A program made the position numbers and the translations under genes. The notes beneath the pieces were generated by a model. The model searched no databases, was not told the origin of the DNA, and saw only the letters and a list, made by a program, of their open reading frames with translations. A DNA stretch of 64,000 bases, taken from contig NZ_JACHMF010000001.1 of the NCBI RefSeq assembly GCF_014204895.1, positions 1,736,001 to 1,800,000 on the forward strand, in the 5' to 3' direction. Below are positions 57,617-64,000 of the stretch, piece by piece. The DNA comes from Paractinoplanes abujensis (GTDB lineage: Bacteria; Actinomycetota; Actinomycetes; Mycobacteriales; Micromonosporaceae). Position 1 is the stretch's first letter. Each line of letters starts with the position of its first letter.

Positions 57617-57775
57617 ATGCATGGCGTGCAACGGCTCCTTGGCCGCGAAGTCGTGGCCGCGCTGGAAGGCACGTTCGCCCCGACCCGAGCGGCTTTCGAG
57701 CACATCCGTACGGTGGGGGAGTCCGACGCCGGGCCGCGTTCGACCTGGGGCGTGACCACGAACGGACCGAGGTGA
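57617..57775 (+). pseudogene. Short ORF, possible remnant of a decayed gene
   Basis: A 52-codon frame starting MHGVQRLLGREVVAAL and ending RSTWGVTTNGPR. About 85% of third positions are G or C, as in real genes here. Upstream, the coding-like signal moves to another frame (AEGDDGDAAAYR), suggesting a frameshift in an older gene. I do not recognise the family. It converges with the SIS-domain gene. Confidence 0.3.
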
Positions 57776-57783
57776 TCGCCCGG

Positions 57784-58695
57784 TTAGTCCGGCCACAACT
57801 CCGAATCGGCCCACGCACCCGTGATGGCGACGTCGGCGTCCTGGCCGCGCAGCCGGGCGAAGCGCAGGGCCAGCCGCTGCAGCCGTACGGTCATCGGGAT
57901 CTGGTCCAGCAGCGGCGACCCGGTCTCGACCGTGCTGGTCCACGTGGTCACCGCCATCCGTTCGAGCCGGGCGGCGTGCCGGAGACCGCTGGTGAGCTCG
58001 TCCGGTTGCAGGACGAGCAGGGTGTCAGCCGGCGTGTAGGGAACGGCGCCGCCGTGCAGCAACCGATCGGGATCGAAGCCCTCGCACAGGATCCGCGCCC
58101 CCTCGCGGATCTTCAGCGCCCCCTCCCGGGCCGTCACCGACCACGACCCGGGCCCGACGATCGCCATCGCCCGGGCCGGCATCGGAACGTCGTCGTCCTC
58201 CGGCTCCAAGGCCGCGGCGACCGCCCGGATCGACGCCGTCGTGGCCCCGGCCAGCCCGGCCAGCACGACGAGCGCGGTTGTGTAACTGACCGTGTAGGTC
58301 TCCGAGACCTCGGCCACCGGCGTCCGTACGGCCTCCGGCCAGTCCACCTCGGGTCCGGTGATCGACACCAGGGGGACGCCGGCCTCCAGGAGCAGGGCAC
58401 GACTGCGCCGCGCGTACGCGGTGTGACCGGTGTGAGTGATCACGACGGCCGCGTCACCGTCGCGCAGCAACTCCCGGTCGAACGCGTTGGCTGCGATCCA
58501 CCGGGCGTCGATGCCCTTGCGGGTCAGTTCCGCGGCCCCCAGTTCCGCCGCGTGCAGGCTCGTGCCCGTGCCGATCAGCCAGACCCGCCGCGCCCCGGCC
58601 AGCCGTGCTCGCGCCTCCACGGCCGCCTCCGACGCGGCCAGCTGCGCGATCGCCCCGGACTGAGCGGCGATCATCCGCTCGAGCTGCGCAGTCAC
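57784..58695 (-). CDS. SIS-domain sugar isomerase-like protein
   Basis: A 303-residue protein with two SIS domains, like the isomerase half of glucosamine-6-phosphate synthase (AgaS/GlmS-C type). Domain 1 has RVWLIGTGTSLHAAELGAAEL and VVITHTGHTAYARR; domain 2 has MAIVGPGSWSVTAREGALKIREGARILCEGF, where the Glu and Lys cluster matches the ketose-aldose isomerase site. It could isomerise or deaminate an amino-sugar phosphate. No glutaminase domain is present. It starts with GTG 58695; a MarR gene ends 80 bp upstream on the same strand. Confidence 0.88.
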   Translation of the reverse strand: MTAQLERMIAAQSGAIAQLAASEAAVEARARLAGARRVWLIGTGTSLHAAELGAAELTRKGIDARWIAANAFDRELLRDGDAAVVITHTGHTAYARRSRALLLEAGVPLVSITGPEVDWPEAVRTPVAEVSETYTVSYTTALVVLAGLAGATTASIRAVAAALEPEDDDVPMPARAMAIVGPGSWSVTAREGALKIREGARILCEGFDPDRLLHGGAVPYTPADTLLVLQPDELTSGLRHAARLERMAVTTWTSTVETGSPLLDQIPMTVRLQRLALRFARLRGQDADVAITGAWADSELWPD

Positions 58696-58774
58696 GGGAT
58701 CGCCGGCGCGGACGGGGCCGGCATCGAGTTGTTCACGTCGTCACGGTACGGCTTGCCGCGCCCGGAAGGGAGCC

Positions 58775-59215
58775 TCAAGACGCTGGTGGGTCCAGCATGA
58801 GCGTCAGCAACCGGGACAGCTGTTCCCGCTGCTCCGGGCTGAGCGGGGCGAACACCTCGTCGTCGACTGCGGCCAGGATCGTGTCGAGGTGGTGCAGCTG
58901 GTGGCGGCCGGTCGGAGTGAGCTCGATCAGGTTGCGGCGGCGGTCGGCCGGGTCTGGGGCGCGGGAGACCTGCTCGCGCTCGGTGAGCTCGGTGATGACG
59001 GCGACCAGGTCGCTGCGGTAGATGCCGGTGCGGTCGCTGAGCTGGGCCTGGCTGGCCGGGCCGGACTCGTCGAGCGCGGCCAGGACCGCGTAGTGCCATT
59101 TGCGGGCACCGGCCCGGGCCAGTTCCTCGTTGACCCGGCGGTCCGAGCGCACCGCGGCCATCGACAGCAGCCGGGTGCGCAGCGTGCGCAGGCGCTCGGC
59201 CCCGATGTTCTCCAC
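58775..59215 (-). CDS. MarR-family transcriptional regulator
   Basis: A 146-residue winged-helix regulator. RKWHYAVLAALDESGPASQAQLSDRT and GIYRSDLVAVITELTEREQVSRAPDPADRRRNLIELTPTGRHQ give the helix-turn-helix and wing with the DxRR signature. It is divergent from another small MarR-like gene, and the 71-bp spacer carries two operator-like palindromes 23 bp apart. The GTG at 59215 is the only suitable start. It probably represses itself and its divergent neighbour, and possibly the cellulase. Confidence 0.92.
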   Translation of the reverse strand: MENIGAERLRTLRTRLLSMAAVRSDRRVNEELARAGARKWHYAVLAALDESGPASQAQLSDRTGIYRSDLVAVITELTEREQVSRAPDPADRRRNLIELTPTGRHQLHHLDTILAAVDDEVFAPLSPEQREQLSRLLTLMLDPPAS

Positions 59216-59235
59216 CTCGGCACCCTACCACTTGC

Positions 59236-59273
59236 GTTAGTCGGACTAACTATTTAGCGTTAGTGCCACTAAT
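59236..59273. promoter_or_regulatory. Two MarR operators in the divergent spacer
   Basis: GTTAGTC-G-GACTAAC (59236-59250) is a perfect 7-bp inverted repeat. TTAGTG-C-CACTAA (59260-59272) is a second, with the same half-site TTAGT. Their centres are 23 bp apart, about two helical turns, so two dimers could bind one DNA face. The second site runs up to the ribosome site of the plus-strand gene. Confidence 0.75.
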
Positions 59274-59286
59274 GATGAGGAGAGAC

Positions 59287-59712
59287 ATGACCACGATCCC
59301 GTTCGGGCCGCAGCTCATCGGCCGCACCGAGAAGGCCCTCAACGCCCTGCTCGACCGCGAACTGGCCGGCACCGGCCTGACCGAGCCGCAATGGGTCACC
59401 CTGACCCTGACCGTGCTGGCCGAGGGGACGCTCTCGCCGGCCGCGCTGGCCGTCCGCGTCGCCGAGGCCTTGCGGGTGGCCGAGCCGGTGGCCCGCGAGC
59501 ATCTCGTCGCCCTGGCCGCGGCCGGCCTTGTCGTCACCACCGCCGGCCTCACGGTGGCGCCGACCGATCGCGGCCTCGAGGTGTGGCGGTCGGTGCGGGC
59601 CGCCACAAGCCGCATCACCGACTCGCTGTGGGGCGACCTGCCCGCTCCCGACCGGGAGACGGCGGCCCGGGTGCTCAACGTCGTGCTGACCCGGGCCGGC
59701 GCAGCCCTCTAG
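59287..59712 (+). CDS. Small MarR-like winged-helix protein
   Basis: A 141-residue protein. It begins TTIPFGPQLIGRTEKALNALLDRELAGTGLTEPQWVTL, like the first MarR helices. The following region (LSPAALAVRVAEALRVAEPVAREHLVALAAAGLVV) replaces the usual HTH with a related winged helix, and a helical end follows (LNVVLTRAGAAL). The DxRR wing is missing, so it may bind DNA differently or act as a partner of the divergent MarR. GAGGAGA is the ribosome site. Confidence 0.75.
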   Translation: MTTIPFGPQLIGRTEKALNALLDRELAGTGLTEPQWVTLTLTVLAEGTLSPAALAVRVAEALRVAEPVAREHLVALAAAGLVVTTAGLTVAPTDRGLEVWRSVRAATSRITDSLWGDLPAPDRETAARVLNVVLTRAGAAL

Positions 59713-59715
59713 CAC

Positions 59716-60645
59716 CTAGAACCAGGACATGCTGCGGCCGTGTCCCTCGGTCCAGGCCAAGGGGCGGCCGTCCAGGCTCAGCACGTTCTTGTGCAGGCCG
59801 TCGGCGGGGCGGCCGGGGTGACCGGTGACCTCCGGGTCCTCGGCGGCCAGCCAGTGGCCGGGCAGGGTCACGGTCAGCGCGATGAACGCCGCGCGGCGGT
59901 CGGCCGGCACCTGATAGAGCACCGACGTGTGAAAGACGACCAGCGTGGCGTCGGCGGGGGCCTCGGCGGCCAGGGCGGGCAGGTCGTCGACGAGGTCGCC
60001 GCGGACCAGCCGGGGTGGGTCGGCCGCGGCGATCTCGGCGGCGGCCCGCAGCCGGTCGCGGCGGTGGTCGTGCTCGGGCCAGATCAGGGCCTCCAGCCAC
60101 GCCCGGTCGTCCGCATCGGTGATGTCGAGCGGGTTGAGATCCAGGCCGGCCCGCCAGGTGACCGTCGGCAGCGCGGTGGGCGGCGTACGGCCGGTGAGGT
60201 GGCACGGGAGCACCGGGCCCGAGGTGCCGAGCCGGACGCCGTCGTAGTCGTACGAGTAGCGGTCCAGGTAGAGGTTGAGACCGGCCGACGCGCCCACTTC
60301 GAGCAGGGCCAGGGGCTGCGGAAGCTCGGCCAGCACGGGCAGCAGCAGCGCGGAGCGGCCGATCTCGTTGGTCTGGGTGGCCCGGCGGCGCAGTTCGGTT
60401 GCGACAGCCGCCCAGCGCGTGACGACGTACGAGCGGAACGCCGGGTGGTTCTCGACCGGGCCGCCCAGCAGGCGCACGACGGCGAGCAGCAGGTTGGGCT
60501 GGCGTTTGGGCTCGGGCACCGTGTCGAGCAGGGCGAGCAGTTCGTCGTCGCGGGCGATCTCGCGGGTGAGGCGCTCGTAGGTGGGGGAGCTGCCCCGGGC
60601 CTGACGGTCGGCGAAGTCGACGTACCAATCGGCGGTGGTGGTCAT
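59716..60645 (-). CDS. DUF2332 family protein
   Basis: A 309-residue soluble protein of the DUF2332 family. It starts TTTADWYVDFADRQARGSSPTYERL, has the family blocks ENHPAFRSYVVTRW, NEIGRSALLLPVLAEL, LALLEVGASAGLNLYLDRYSYDYD and LVVFHTSVLYQVPADRRAAF. The GASAGLNL segment resembles the SAM-binding glycine loop of methyltransferases, so a methyltransferase-like fold is possible. ATG 60645 fits the family start. It is divergent from a MarR gene and converges with the small MarR-like gene 3 bp away. Confidence 0.9.
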   Translation of the reverse strand: MTTTADWYVDFADRQARGSSPTYERLTREIARDDELLALLDTVPEPKRQPNLLLAVVRLLGGPVENHPAFRSYVVTRWAAVATELRRRATQTNEIGRSALLLPVLAELPQPLALLEVGASAGLNLYLDRYSYDYDGVRLGTSGPVLPCHLTGRTPPTALPTVTWRAGLDLNPLDITDADDRAWLEALIWPEHDHRRDRLRAAAEIAAADPPRLVRGDLVDDLPALAAEAPADATLVVFHTSVLYQVPADRRAAFIALTVTLPGHWLAAEDPEVTGHPGRPADGLHKNVLSLDGRPLAWTEGHGRSMSWF

Positions 60646-60664
60646 CCGGGCATGATCGCACCAG

Positions 60665-60692
60665 GGGCAAAGTGCCCACCGGGCAAAGTTGC
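60665..60692. promoter_or_regulatory. Twin palindromes in a DUF2332/MarR divergent spacer
   Basis: GGGCA-AAG-TGCCC (60665-60677) and GCAA-AG-TTGC (60683-60692) both contain the direct repeat GGGCAAAGT, 16 bp apart. They lie 20 bp from the DUF2332 start and about 60 bp from the MarR start, where an operator would be expected. Confidence 0.5.
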
Positions 60693-60752
60693 TCACTGAG
60701 AAGATTTCATGGATGCTTGAGCCACCCAACCGCCGGATAAGGGCAGGCATCG

Positions 60753-61214
60753 ATGGAAGACGTTCTGGCGGCCCAGCTCCTGGAGCTGTCCCAGGTCGTC
60801 CGCAAGGCGCGGCAGCAGTGGCTGCGAGAGCGGCCCGACGTGCCGATCGGCACGGTCAGCATCCTCAAGCTGATCGACGAGATCGGCACGGGCGACGACC
60901 GTTGCTGCCACGCCAAGGATCTGGCCGGGCGCTCCGGGCTCGACCCGTCCACGGTCAGCCGGGCGGTCGCCGCCGCGGTCGGGCAGGGCCTGGTCGAACG
61001 CCGCACCGACAGCTCCGACCGGCGGGCCTCGGCGCTGGCGCTGACCCCGGCCGGGCGTGACCTGCTCGCCGCGGCCCGCGCCTGGTTCGGCACCCTGCTC
61101 GGCCACGCCCTCGCCGAGTGGGAACCGCTCGAGGTGCAGCGGCTCAGCCTGGGACTCGGCACCTTCATCGTCGCGCTCGCGGGCGCACTCGAACCACAGG
61201 AAGCCGCGCGATGA
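60753..61214 (+). CDS. MarR-family transcriptional regulator
   Basis: A 153-residue winged-helix regulator: VPIGTVSILKLIDEIGTG, then CCHAKDLAGRSGLDPSTVSRAVAAAVGQGLVERRTDSSDRRASALALTPAG as helix-turn-helix and wing, including the DRR signature. The two adjacent cysteines in DDRCCHAK just before the recognition helix are unusual and could serve redox or metal sensing. Its likely targets are itself and the divergent DUF2332 gene. Confidence 0.92.
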   Translation: MEDVLAAQLLELSQVVRKARQQWLRERPDVPIGTVSILKLIDEIGTGDDRCCHAKDLAGRSGLDPSTVSRAVAAAVGQGLVERRTDSSDRRASALALTPAGRDLLAAARAWFGTLLGHALAEWEPLEVQRLSLGLGTFIVALAGALEPQEAAR

Positions 61215-61339
61215 GCCCGCGACGAGTACGCCGATCACCGGTCAGCGAGTTCGAACGCTGGGTGGCCGGCAGTGTCCTGGCGTCGTGACCCGGGTCTGGC
61301 CGAGCAGCGCGAAACGGTGACGCGGGCACACTGGTCATC

Positions 61340-61969
61340 GTGATCGTCGTGGTGACCGGTCCGAGTGCCGCCGGGAAGACCACGTGGTGCCGGCGTCACC
61401 ATGCCGACCATCTGGTACCCGAAGACGCGGCGGTCGTCGACGAAGCGGCCGGCGCGGACGACCAGGCGGCGTACTGGTGCGAGGTGAACTGCCGGCGATG
61501 GCAGGCCGCGACCGAGCGCGAGCGCGCCTCGGGCCTGGCCGTCTGTGACGACGATCCGATGAAGTTGCACTACACGTGGTCCCTGCTCCGGATCGGCGAG
61601 GCGGACCCGGCGGCCTGGGAACGCGAGCTCGTGGCGAACCGGGCCGCGATCGCGAGCGGCCGCCTCGGCTTCGCCGACCTGGTGCTGGTGTCGCTGCCGC
61701 CGGCGGGTGAACTGCGGGCCCGGCGGGACGCCGACCGGACCCGGCGTCGTCGCAACTTCGAGCTGCACGCCCGCTTGGCCGAGCCTCTGCGCGAGTGGTA
61801 TCAGGCGTGGGAGCGCGTGTCCCCGGGCCGAGTGCGGTGGAGCCTGCCGCCGGACGGTCTGCCCGCCGGACGGCCCGCGCCCCGCGCCGGCCGATACGAC
61901 CCGGCGACGCTCGATGCGCTTGTTGCGGCGCTGCCGCCGGTCAGCCGGTCGGGTTGTGGGGGTGGCTGA
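61340..61969 (+). CDS. P-loop NTPase/kinase-like protein
   Basis: A 209-residue soluble protein. MIVVVTGPSAAGKTTWCRR is a Walker A loop (GxxxxGKT), and LAVCDDDPMKLHYTWSLL may hold the acidic metal-binding position. The central part (FADLVLVSLPPAGELRARRDADRTRRRRNFELHARL) resembles the basic lid region of small-molecule kinases such as shikimate or gluconate kinases. The substrate is unknown. Its C-terminal 29 bp overlap the end of the convergent MBL hydrolase. Confidence 0.8.
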   Translation: MIVVVTGPSAAGKTTWCRRHHADHLVPEDAAVVDEAAGADDQAAYWCEVNCRRWQAATERERASGLAVCDDDPMKLHYTWSLLRIGEADPAAWERELVANRAAIASGRLGFADLVLVSLPPAGELRARRDADRTRRRRNFELHARLAEPLREWYQAWERVSPGRVRWSLPPDGLPAGRPAPRAGRYDPATLDALVAALPPVSRSGCGGG

Positions 61970-62771
61970 TGCCGGTCACACCGGGGCGCAGGGGCAGGTC
62001 GATGGTGCCGCCGCGTTCGATCGGGGTGATGCCGGTCAGGCCCTGCCGCTCGGCTCGGGTCGTGAAGTCGGACAGCGGGGACTTCATGACCTTGTAGTCG
62101 TCGTAGTGGATCGGGATCGTCAGGGCCGGCCGGATCAGGTGGGCCAGGTCGGTGCCCTGCCGGCCGTCCATGGTCAGCAGCAGCCCGGCCAGCCGGGTGC
62201 CGCCGAGGTGGATGAGCATGGCGTCGATCTCACCGAACCGGCGCGGGATCTCCGCCAGCATGTCGTCGAGCAGGGTGTCGCCGGTGATGTAGAGGCGGGT
62301 GGCCGGGCGGCCGTCCACTTCGAGGTCGACGACCGACCCCATCACGTCGGGCAGCAGGCTGCTGACCACGCCCGGACCGTGCCGGCCGGGCACCGCCGTC
62401 ACCCGCAGGCGCTGGCGGTCGCGCGTCCATTCGTGACATTCCCAGGGCGGCAGGCCGCGCGGGGCCAGGTACCGTTTGCGGCGCAGTTTGCGGGCGGCCT
62501 GCGGGGTCGTGAGGATCGGCAGGGCCGGCTCCACCCACCGGCGGGCCGCGCTGTCGAAGTGGTCGCCGTGCAGGTGCGACAGCACGACGGCGTCGACCTT
62601 CACCCCGCTCAGCACGTCCAGGGCGGGATCCCGTACGCGTTTGGTCCACGCCCCGTAGCCCAGGTACACGCGGCTGCCCGCCGGCCCGAAAGCGGGGTCG
62701 GTGAGCAGCGTGAAATGGCCCAGCCGGAGCAGGGTGGTGGCGTTGCCGACGAACGTGACACTGGCTTGCAT
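61941..62771 (-). CDS. Metallo-beta-lactamase-fold hydrolase (UlaG/YtnP-like)
   Basis: A 276-residue protein. SVTFVGNATTLLRLGHFTLLTDPAFGPAG opens the beta-sandwich. The di-metal motif is LSHLHGDHFD (HxHxDH), with further ligands in PGRHGPG, LYITGDTLLDD and IPIHYDDYKVMKSP. Members of this branch include lactonases, N-acyl-phosphatidylethanolamine hydrolase-like enzymes and UlaG. No signal peptide. It lies 9 bp after the HDO-type gene on the same strand, so the two may be co-transcribed. Confidence 0.92.
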   Translation of the reverse strand: MQASVTFVGNATTLLRLGHFTLLTDPAFGPAGSRVYLGYGAWTKRVRDPALDVLSGVKVDAVVLSHLHGDHFDSAARRWVEPALPILTTPQAARKLRRKRYLAPRGLPPWECHEWTRDRQRLRVTAVPGRHGPGVVSSLLPDVMGSVVDLEVDGRPATRLYITGDTLLDDMLAEIPRRFGEIDAMLIHLGGTRLAGLLLTMDGRQGTDLAHLIRPALTIPIHYDDYKVMKSPLSDFTTRAERQGLTGITPIERGGTIDLPLRPGVTGISHPHNPTG

Positions 62772-62780
62772 CGCGAGTGA

Positions 62781-63776
62781 CTACCCCGCCAGCCCGGCCG
62801 CAATCGTCGAACCACGCAGCGAGGACCGGCCCTGCTCGAACGCGTCCAGCACGCCGGTGGCCCACCACGCGTCCACGGCCAGCGCGCACCGGGCCCCGAA
62901 GAGCACGTCGCCCGCGAGGGCGGGTTCGGCAGTCGCGAACGACCCGCACATGTCGTGCGCGGCGATCTGCTCGTGCACCGCGTCCGCCTCCACGTGCTCG
63001 TCGTAGAACGCGGTCGCGTCGGCGTCACCGCCGAGCCGGCGCAAGCCGTTCCCGTACGCCCGGTTGGGCAGCGACGAGGTCATCTCGTAGGCGGCCAGGT
63101 GCCCGAGGATCGCGCCGCGGCGGGCCCGGTGCAGCCCGAACAACGACATCACGTTGTTGACGGCCAGTGTCCGCGCCCCCACCGTGTCGACGTAGGCCCC
63201 GTACGTCAGGTCGAGGTCGAACCACCGCATGGTCTGCTTGAACAGTTCCTGGTGCATCCGCGGCTCGCTGCCACCGCCGTACTCGTCGGCCTGGATCTCG
63301 ACGAGGGCCGCCTTGGCCCGCCCGCCCAGCCGGGGAATGGCGAACGTGTGCGGGTCGGCTTCGCGCAGGTGGTAGATCGAGCGGTGGGTCACGAACTCCT
63401 GGAACTGCTCGTGGGTGGCCCGCCCGCGCAGGTATTTCGACAGCGCCGGACCGTCGTCGGCCTCGACGATCTCGGCCAGCCGGGCCGGCACCGACGCCGG
63501 GTCCACGCCCGTCTCGGGCGGCCCCACCCACTCGCACAGGTCGTGCAGGAACCGCTGCTCGGCGGCCGCGCGCAGGCGCAGCATGCCCGGGTCCCACTCC
63601 CAGCGGTCGTCGACGCCGTCCCAGCCGCGGTAGGCCAGCTCGTAGCAGACGAACAGGGTCAGGTGCAGATCTTCGTCGCCGTCGAAGCGGGCGAACGCCG
63701 GAAGCTTGGCGGCCCGGCCGCCCAGCACGTCGATGAGCGCGGCGGAGACCCGGCCGCGGGCCGCTGGAAGGTGCAT
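62781..63776 (-). CDS. Iron-containing redox enzyme (heme-oxygenase-like diiron oxidase, HDO type)
   Basis: A 331-residue, mostly helical protein matching the iron-containing redox enzyme family (PF14518-like). Likely metal ligands are the Glu in LTLFVCYELAYRG, EIQADEYGGG and the Glu/His set in FYDEHVEADAVHEQIAAHDM. HDO proteins use a dinuclear iron site and O2 for oxidations such as C-C cleavage or N-oxygenation; the substrate here is unknown. It is divergent from a CDGSH iron-sulfur gene, a partnership seen repeatedly in actinobacteria, and an MBL hydrolase follows after 9 bp. Confidence 0.88.
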   Translation of the reverse strand: MHLPAARGRVSAALIDVLGGRAAKLPAFARFDGDEDLHLTLFVCYELAYRGWDGVDDRWEWDPGMLRLRAAAEQRFLHDLCEWVGPPETGVDPASVPARLAEIVEADDGPALSKYLRGRATHEQFQEFVTHRSIYHLREADPHTFAIPRLGGRAKAALVEIQADEYGGGSEPRMHQELFKQTMRWFDLDLTYGAYVDTVGARTLAVNNVMSLFGLHRARRGAILGHLAAYEMTSSLPNRAYGNGLRRLGGDADATAFYDEHVEADAVHEQIAAHDMCGSFATAEPALAGDVLFGARCALAVDAWWATGVLDAFEQGRSSLRGSTIAAGLAG

Positions 63777-63851
63777 GGCAGCGCGATTTCCCCACCGCCC
63801 GCTCGGTAAACGATCTGTTTCGACCGCAGCTCACCGGGCATTCGCGCGGTC

Positions 63852-64000
63852 ATGTCCTCGACGATCGTTCCCTATCCCGACGGTCCGCTCATCGTGCGCG
63901 GCGACTTCGAGCTGCAGACCCCCGACGGCGAGCCGATCGACCCCGGCCGCGGCACCATCGCGCTGTGCCGGTGCGGCAAGTCGGCCACCAAGCCGTTCTG
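63852..64000 (+). CDS. CDGSH iron-sulfur domain protein (5' part)
   Basis: The first 49 codons of a small protein that continues beyond the window. It begins MSSTIVPYPDGPLIVRGDFE and reaches IALCRCGKSATKPF, the start of the CDGSH [2Fe-2S] motif (usually CRCGxSxxKPFCDGSH); the remaining Cys and His ligands would be just outside. It could donate or accept electrons for the divergent diiron protein, 75 bp away. ATG 63852 fits the family start. Confidence 0.85.
   Translation, partial: MSSTIVPYPDGPLIVRGDFELQTPDGEPIDPGRGTIALCRCGKSATKPF

Larger units (their letters stand above)
57432..57783. other. 352-bp spacer behind the cellulase promoter
   Basis: The left end holds the AT-rich cellulase promoter zone with the inverted motif at 57473. 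The rest has coding-like base composition on the plus strand with a short ORF at 57617-57775 and looks like the remains of a gene. No complete gene is visible. Confidence 0.45.

Noticed and set aside
1..64000. tRNA, rRNA, riboswitch or transposase genes
   Set aside because: No cloverleaf-like sequence with a CCA-type acceptor end, no rRNA blocks, no recognisable riboswitch core and no transposase or integrase motifs were found by eye; a covariance-model scan would be needed to exclude small RNAs.

Overview
The window is 64 kb of very GC-rich chromosome (my impression is about 72% G+C). It shows strong G/C third-position bias, frequent GTG starts, Tat-secreted proteins and actinobacterial families: DUF3040-like, DUF3152, DUF2332, DICT, MT0933-type, and a TIGR02569-like phosphotransferase. 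This points to a filamentous actinomycete; Micromonosporaceae (Actinoplanes or Micromonospora type) is my best inference. I saw no rRNA, tRNA, CRISPR array or transposase. Only the first gene (no 5' end) and the last gene (no 3' end) are cut by the window.

Layout. 1-5.9 kb: a mannan-utilisation operon (sugar ABC binding protein, two permeases, GH2 beta-mannosidase, secreted GH26 mannanase) closed by a 12-bp-stem terminator. 6-13.4 kb: a methyltransferase, a KstD-like flavoprotein divergent from a TetR regulator with a palindromic operator between them, a Tat-exported cyclase-family hydrolase, a PhoX-like phosphatase and a kinase-fold protein. 13.4-16.2 kb: an OmpR-type two-component system and a PepSY protein, framed by shared 11-bp-phased direct repeats. 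16.4-17.1 kb: heme oxygenase behind an IdeR/DmdR-type iron box. 17.9-22.2 kb: a membrane-anchored NACHT NTPase with an FGE-like middle region, and a BBE-type FAD oxidase.

23-34 kb: a DSD/D-threonine-aldolase-like PLP enzyme, GNAT, proline-iminopeptidase-like hydrolase, small winged-helix regulator plus membrane protein behind a perfect 20-bp inverted repeat, peptide deformylase, a SnoaL-like/MarR pair, a kinase-fold/PRTase-like pair, a disulfide flavoprotein, a DUF3152 lipoprotein, and an ABC-F protein preceded by a 14-codon leader containing the macrolide-arrest motif MRLR. 34.4-39.9 kb: a hydrolase-membrane fusion, a DICT protein, a GNAT, an ABC exporter and an orphan MT0933-type protein.

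40-47.7 kb: a catabolic locus of unknown substrate (DUF4387, AtuA/DUF1446, flavoprotein dehydrogenase, D-2-hydroxyacid dehydrogenase, MFS transporter, GntR, tartrate/isopropylmalate-type dehydrogenase) with a 16-bp palindrome between MFS and GntR. 47-58 kb: a DUF998-like membrane protein, GT4 glycosyltransferase, NarL-type two-component system, CAP-domain protein, GGDEF-EAL protein, esterase, secreted CBM2-GH5 cellulase and a SIS protein. 58.7-64 kb: MarR-type regulators with operators, DUF2332, a P-loop protein, an MBL hydrolase, and an HDO-type diiron protein divergent from a CDGSH protein.

Across the window, short tandem duplications recur, often with a 24-bp unit and often at gene 3' ends, and the hexamer CGTACG is strongly over-represented. 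The leads I rate highest are the MRLR leader before the ABC-F gene, the NACHT/FGE protein, the 20-bp inverted repeat at 26.97 kb, the AtuA/DUF4387 locus and the phased repeats around the two-component system.
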